Source: Alitta virens
Taxonomy: Eukaryota > Annelida > Polychaeta > Phyllodocida > Nereididae
NCBI GenBank assembly: GCA_932294295.1
Contig: OW028574.1
Span: forward strand, 15,634,215 to 15,698,214
Length of the DNA: 64,000 nt
Reading direction: 5' to 3'
In this document: positions 61,401 through 64,000 of the stretch, piece by piece
Position numbering within the stretch: the stretch's first letter is position 1
Layout of the letters: each line of letters begins with the position of its first letter
Notes under the pieces: generated by a model
What the model was told of the DNA's origin: nothing
The model's input: only the letters and a program-made list of their open reading frames with translations
The model's database searches: none
Translations under genes and position numbers: made by a program

Positions 61401-63747
61401 AATCTGTTTGCTTCAGGCAGCTGGTTTTCCAAAATGACTAAACCTCTGACCAGGAACATTGAGAAATTACAGTAAACTTTGCTAAAGACCAAAGAATCTT
61501 TTTTGCAGCTGACTATTTCTCCTCATCAGTTCCTTTAAAAAAAAACCAGTTATGACAATCACTATTACCTTAGTGATAGCTAAGGAAGAGTGAATTATTC
61601 AAAAGTGTAGTGGTTGTCAAGGATATGCAATCATGGAACTTTTATTTGCTTCAATGTACAGCATTTCTATGTGTATGCCCAATTTACCACTATGTCATTT
61701 GCCATTAGTAATGTTGTATTACATCTTACCACAGAATCGAAGCCCTCGTAGAACAAGAAGTCAAAAGGAGGTTACTAGAAGAAAGGGTACAGCGCGAAAA
61801 GCAACGGAGAATCGAGAGGGAGTTAGAAAAAGCCGAACGAGAACAAGAACTCGCCAAACTTAAGAGACAGCATGAGAGAGAAATGCAGAGACTTAAAGAA
61901 AAATACGAATCAAGGTTTGTATGCTAATAATAACAGATTTTATAATTCGTACAAAGTTACACATAAATTTTAAACAGAATATGTACATTATTTATGACAA
62001 GTTGTACGTCTCAAACCAGTGAATCTAAAGCAGCTGAATAAGGCTGTGATAAAATGACGAAAACTTCACATATTTTATAAAACGAGGAGTGTACCAATAA
62101 TGCGGATTATTAATGAACATGAAAATGTTAGAGGCCTTCTTAAAACAAAACTTGTTTCTTTTGTATAGAAGAAGTGAAGGCGACTTTATCCACACAAATG
62201 CTCCAACAAAAGCTAATCCGTATGCCAGTGTGATGGTAGGTCTTCATATCTTAGATGCTATTATTTAATATATATACTATTTTTGTTGATTATTCGCTTT
62301 AATATAATTGCCAATTTACTTGCAGACTCCTGATACAGGATCGTTTCCCAGATCACGGTCAATACAGAGTTTGGTATGTTCATACTATAGAGTTATCTAG
62401 CATTGTATGTGAGACCTTTTAGAAGTTATAAAGAAATTTGATAAATGTGTCAAGATATTAGCACTCTTTGATCCTAATAGTTAGCATCTTCAGGGCTTCT
62501 ACAGATATCATGAAATGAAATTCCATGACTTGTTCATGAACATTCACGAATTACCCTGACTTTCTTTCAATAAAATCTGCACCAAGAAGTCAGCGATCAC
62601 AAATTATAACAGCCTCCACACACCCCTTACAGCCGTCCTCACCACCCATTTTATTGCAGAAAATGCTTTTTTTATTTTGGTCTTTCTAAAATTCCATGAC
62701 TTTTGCATGACCTTTTCAAAATTTCTATAATTCCATTAATTTTCCATGACTTTCCATAGCAACCAATCTTGTACCAGGCATTAAATCCTCACTAATGTAA
62801 GTATCATACTATCTAAACCGTGTCTATTACAGGAACAAGCTGGTCCTTCACAAAATATCCATGAAGCAGCGAGATTAGACATCACCATTCCAGGATACAG
62901 ACAGCGTGGGTCTGCATTGGACACCCATTACGAGTTTGAGATTAAGGTATGCTGAAAAATCACAGTATCTATTTTTATGTTATTAAACTAAGTATGTGCT
63001 AAATAGTGTTTATATTATTAATGTTTGGTGAATGTTTATTTCAGATTGTGATAGGACAAGATGGTTATTCCATTTTTCGACGATATTCACGTTTTCGCGA
63101 TTTGCACAATGACCTCAAGGGTAAATTTCCACAGGTACGTCTGCAATGTTATTTGTCCTCAGTTGGTCCAACCAGGCCTAATGACCTCGTGTATGGAATT
63201 GTAACTCACTGTAAAAAAGTCACTTTAAATTTCCTCAAATTAAATTTTCATTGTACGTTATACACTTTACGCTAAACTGCCATCTGTCGAAACAGCCAAA
63301 TTCATCAATTCTGTTGGGTCGCCGTTTAACACAGGTTTGACTGTACTGGAATTATTTGAATTCATTTGTTTATTTGTATTGTATAATTTTCAGATATCAG
63401 CCTTGATGTTCCCGCCCAAAAAATTTTTCGGCAATAGGTCCGAGAGGGTTGTTGTTGAAAGACGGAAACATTTAGAGGTAACTAATATTAGATTTATGTT
63501 GTGGTTATTTCTTTGTGATTTTATGGTGTTTTACGAATTGTTTCATTCACAACAATGCTGAGATACAAGGCTTATTTTTGTTGACTTTCAGAATTATCTG
63601 ATCAATGTGTTGGAGATTTTGAGAAACAACACAGAGTGCGTCTTACACTCAAGTCACAACAAGGTCTACTCAAAACAGGTCCTTCATGAACTCCATCCGT
63701 TTTTCAAAAAGGGATTATTTGAAGTATCTAAGCATGGAACAGCATGA
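46476..63747 (+). CDS. KIF16B: Kinesin-3 motor with FHA and PX domains, KIF16B/SNX23 (36 coding exons, 1390 aa)
   Basis: KIF16B carries early endosomes toward microtubule plus ends and binds PI3P through a C-terminal PX domain. Exons: 46476-46522, 47565-47634, 48660-48773, 48903-49019, 49126-49158, 49477-49648, 50100-50169, 50301-50373, 50475-50542, 50784-50884, 51018-51137, 51255-51427, 51530-51643, 52173-52295, 52464-52515, 52780-52917, 53189-53274, 53391-53482, 53591-53644, 54269-54422, 56054-56164, 56270-56392, 56922-57050, 57448-57720, 57942-58157, 59196-59300, 59499-59781, 60610-60686, 60974-61119, 61735-61914, 62169-62235, 62326-62373, 62833-62946, 63045-63134, 63394-63477, 63592-63747. 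They sum to 4173 nt, open throughout. The motor has P-loop GQTGSGKT (102-109), switch I NDVSSRSH (216-223) and switch II DLAGSER (251-257). FHA spans about 466-546, charged coiled coil about 590-1220, and PX about 1255-1375 with RRYSRF (1293-1298) and PPKKFFGN (from 1318). The end [17 protein letters not shown] resembles vertebrate KIF16B. The exon 29 donor appears to be GC. Confidence 0.96.
50641..50704 (+). repeat. Three tandem 21-bp units in KIF16B intron 9
   Basis: GGACAAATGTAAGCATTTAAA appears three times with one or two changes each. Confidence 0.88.
51669..51914. mobile_element. 246-bp MITE with TTA target duplication, KIF16B intron 13
   Basis: The ends are inverted repeats of about 50 bp beginning GGGTTGTTCCATTT and continuing GAAAGTGTGG ... 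GGGGGTGGACAGG. The right arm differs by a few bases. TTA lies directly on both sides (51666-51668 and 51915-51917). A 3-bp TWA duplication is the hallmark of PIF/Harbinger, so this is a candidate Harbinger-type MITE. It lacks coding sequence. Confidence 0.78.
54436..54722 (+). repeat. SINE family B copy in KIF16B intron 20
   Basis: The B box GGTTCGACTCC is at 54475-54485, then CTCTTCATGAGC, CTGGATGTGGATCGCATGAG, GAGGTGCCTTGTGCTCACTT, AAGACCCCACCCATTGCC and GGCTGGTCATATAACC. The A-box half of the head is lost. Confidence 0.8.
55212..55541 (-). repeat. Dispersed repeat family C, copy 2, in KIF16B intron 20
   Basis: It is the reverse complement of 12675-13005 over its whole length. Further along on the minus strand side (55588-55571) is TGGCTCAGTTGGTAAGGT, a tRNA A-box-like sequence, hinting that family C may be a long tRNA-derived SINE. 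No B box was found, so that is tentative. Confidence 0.82.
55862..55990 (-). repeat. SINE family B fragment in KIF16B intron 20
   Basis: The plus strand has GGCAAACATAATAATGAGAT, then TTACCCCATGGGTGG, then AGACATAGACACTCAAGTAC, the reverse complement of the family B body. Confidence 0.7.
58240..58527. mobile_element. 288-bp MITE in KIF16B intron 25
   Basis: The left end AGTGCAGTATAGTAGACC pairs with the right end GGTCTGCTATACTGCACT, and pairing continues imperfectly through TATGNCCATATTTNGCG. AAA flanks both sides. No coding sequence. The superfamily is undetermined. Confidence 0.7.
60121..60315 (+). repeat. tRNA-derived SINE family A, copy 2, in KIF16B intron 27
   Basis: The A box TAGCTCAGTGG is at 60135-60145 and the B box GGTTCGATTCG at 60178-60188. 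The body matches 29936-30122. ACTGAATC lies just before (60113-60120) and just after (60316-60323), a likely target-site duplication and evidence of retroposition. The head does not fold as a working tRNA. Confidence 0.88.
61120..61125 (+). other. Probable GC donor of KIF16B intron 29
   Basis: Exon 29 ends GTAGAGAG followed by GCAAGG. The exon 30 acceptor needs phase 2; the upstream GTAGAG would give a stop codon in exon 30. An in-frame alternative, GTTTAT six bases downstream, is a poor donor and would add two codons. Confidence 0.6.
61248..61303 (+). repeat. Fragment of the 58240 MITE family, KIF16B intron 29
   Basis: AGTGCAGTATGGTGGACCCA followed by TTTATGACCATATAGAGCGA matches the left end of the element at 58240. 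The right end is missing. Confidence 0.7.
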
Positions 63748-63843
63748 TAAGAAGATTCTACTGGTCGCAAGATGTGTCCAACCTGCAGTTCAAGGAGTAT
63801 ATCTTATACATTTTTATGGTGAATATATTTGTGAATATAATTA

Positions 63844-63849
63844 TTAAAG
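63844..63849 (+). terminator. Possible KIF16B polyadenylation signal ATTAAA
   Basis: ATTAAA, the commonest variant poly(A) hexamer, lies about 97 nt after the KIF16B stop and is followed by T-rich sequence. No AATAAA was seen between the stop and the window end, so the 3' UTR could also run past the window. Confidence 0.4.
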
Positions 63850-64000
63850 TTTATTTATTTGACTCTAAGAAGTCATGTGTGAGAGTACTAGATACGGGGA
63901 TGCTACATATCAAGGGTATGCACTTTTAATGTTCCGCAGTCGTAACATTAATTAGTAGATGTAGGTATTAATTGTGAAAAAATTTAATGGAGTTGTAATC

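Overview
This is animal nuclear DNA, most likely from an invertebrate. It is AT-rich and holds three intron-dense genes with standard GT-AG splice sites. tRNA-derived SINEs, LINE 3' ends, MITE-like elements and many microsatellites lie between and inside them. A kinesin-3 with FHA and PX domains (KIF16B) points to Metazoa, but the phylum cannot be told from the sequence. There are no bacterial operons, CRISPR arrays, rRNAs or intact tRNAs.

Layout. Positions 1-33,139 are a gene-poor block in which I find no convincing coding exon. It holds microsatellites, a 3.5-kb minisatellite with a 15-bp unit (about 7163-10660), a 2.1-kb foldback element (about 16925-19050), a 120-bp hairpin (22756-22875), an inverted-tail LINE fragment (29364-29866) and copies of at least three dispersed repeat families. 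Positions 33,140-63,747 are a compact three-gene cluster: PEX6 (minus strand, 19 coding exons, 1053 aa), ERCC2/XPD (plus strand, 25 coding exons, 760 aa) and KIF16B (plus strand, 36 coding exons, 1390 aa). I rebuilt each by joining exons at splice sites. All three give uninterrupted frames whose lengths fit their families.

How the genes relate. PEX6 and ERCC2 are head to head with only 119 bp between their start codons. That interval carries a near-consensus NRF1 site and two ETS cores and must act as a bidirectional promoter. ERCC2 and KIF16B are in tandem, 819 bp apart. The products act in different places (peroxisomal receptor recycling, TFIIH helicase, endosome transport), so the shared promoter suggests housekeeping co-expression rather than a common pathway.

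The most unusual points are the short bidirectional promoter, two introns best explained by GC-AG splicing, loss of key D1 ATPase residues in PEX6, the foldback and hairpin elements, a LINE fragment with 3' tails at both ends in opposite orientation, and a minisatellite that keeps four very long non-genic frames open. I see no previously undescribed multi-gene system.
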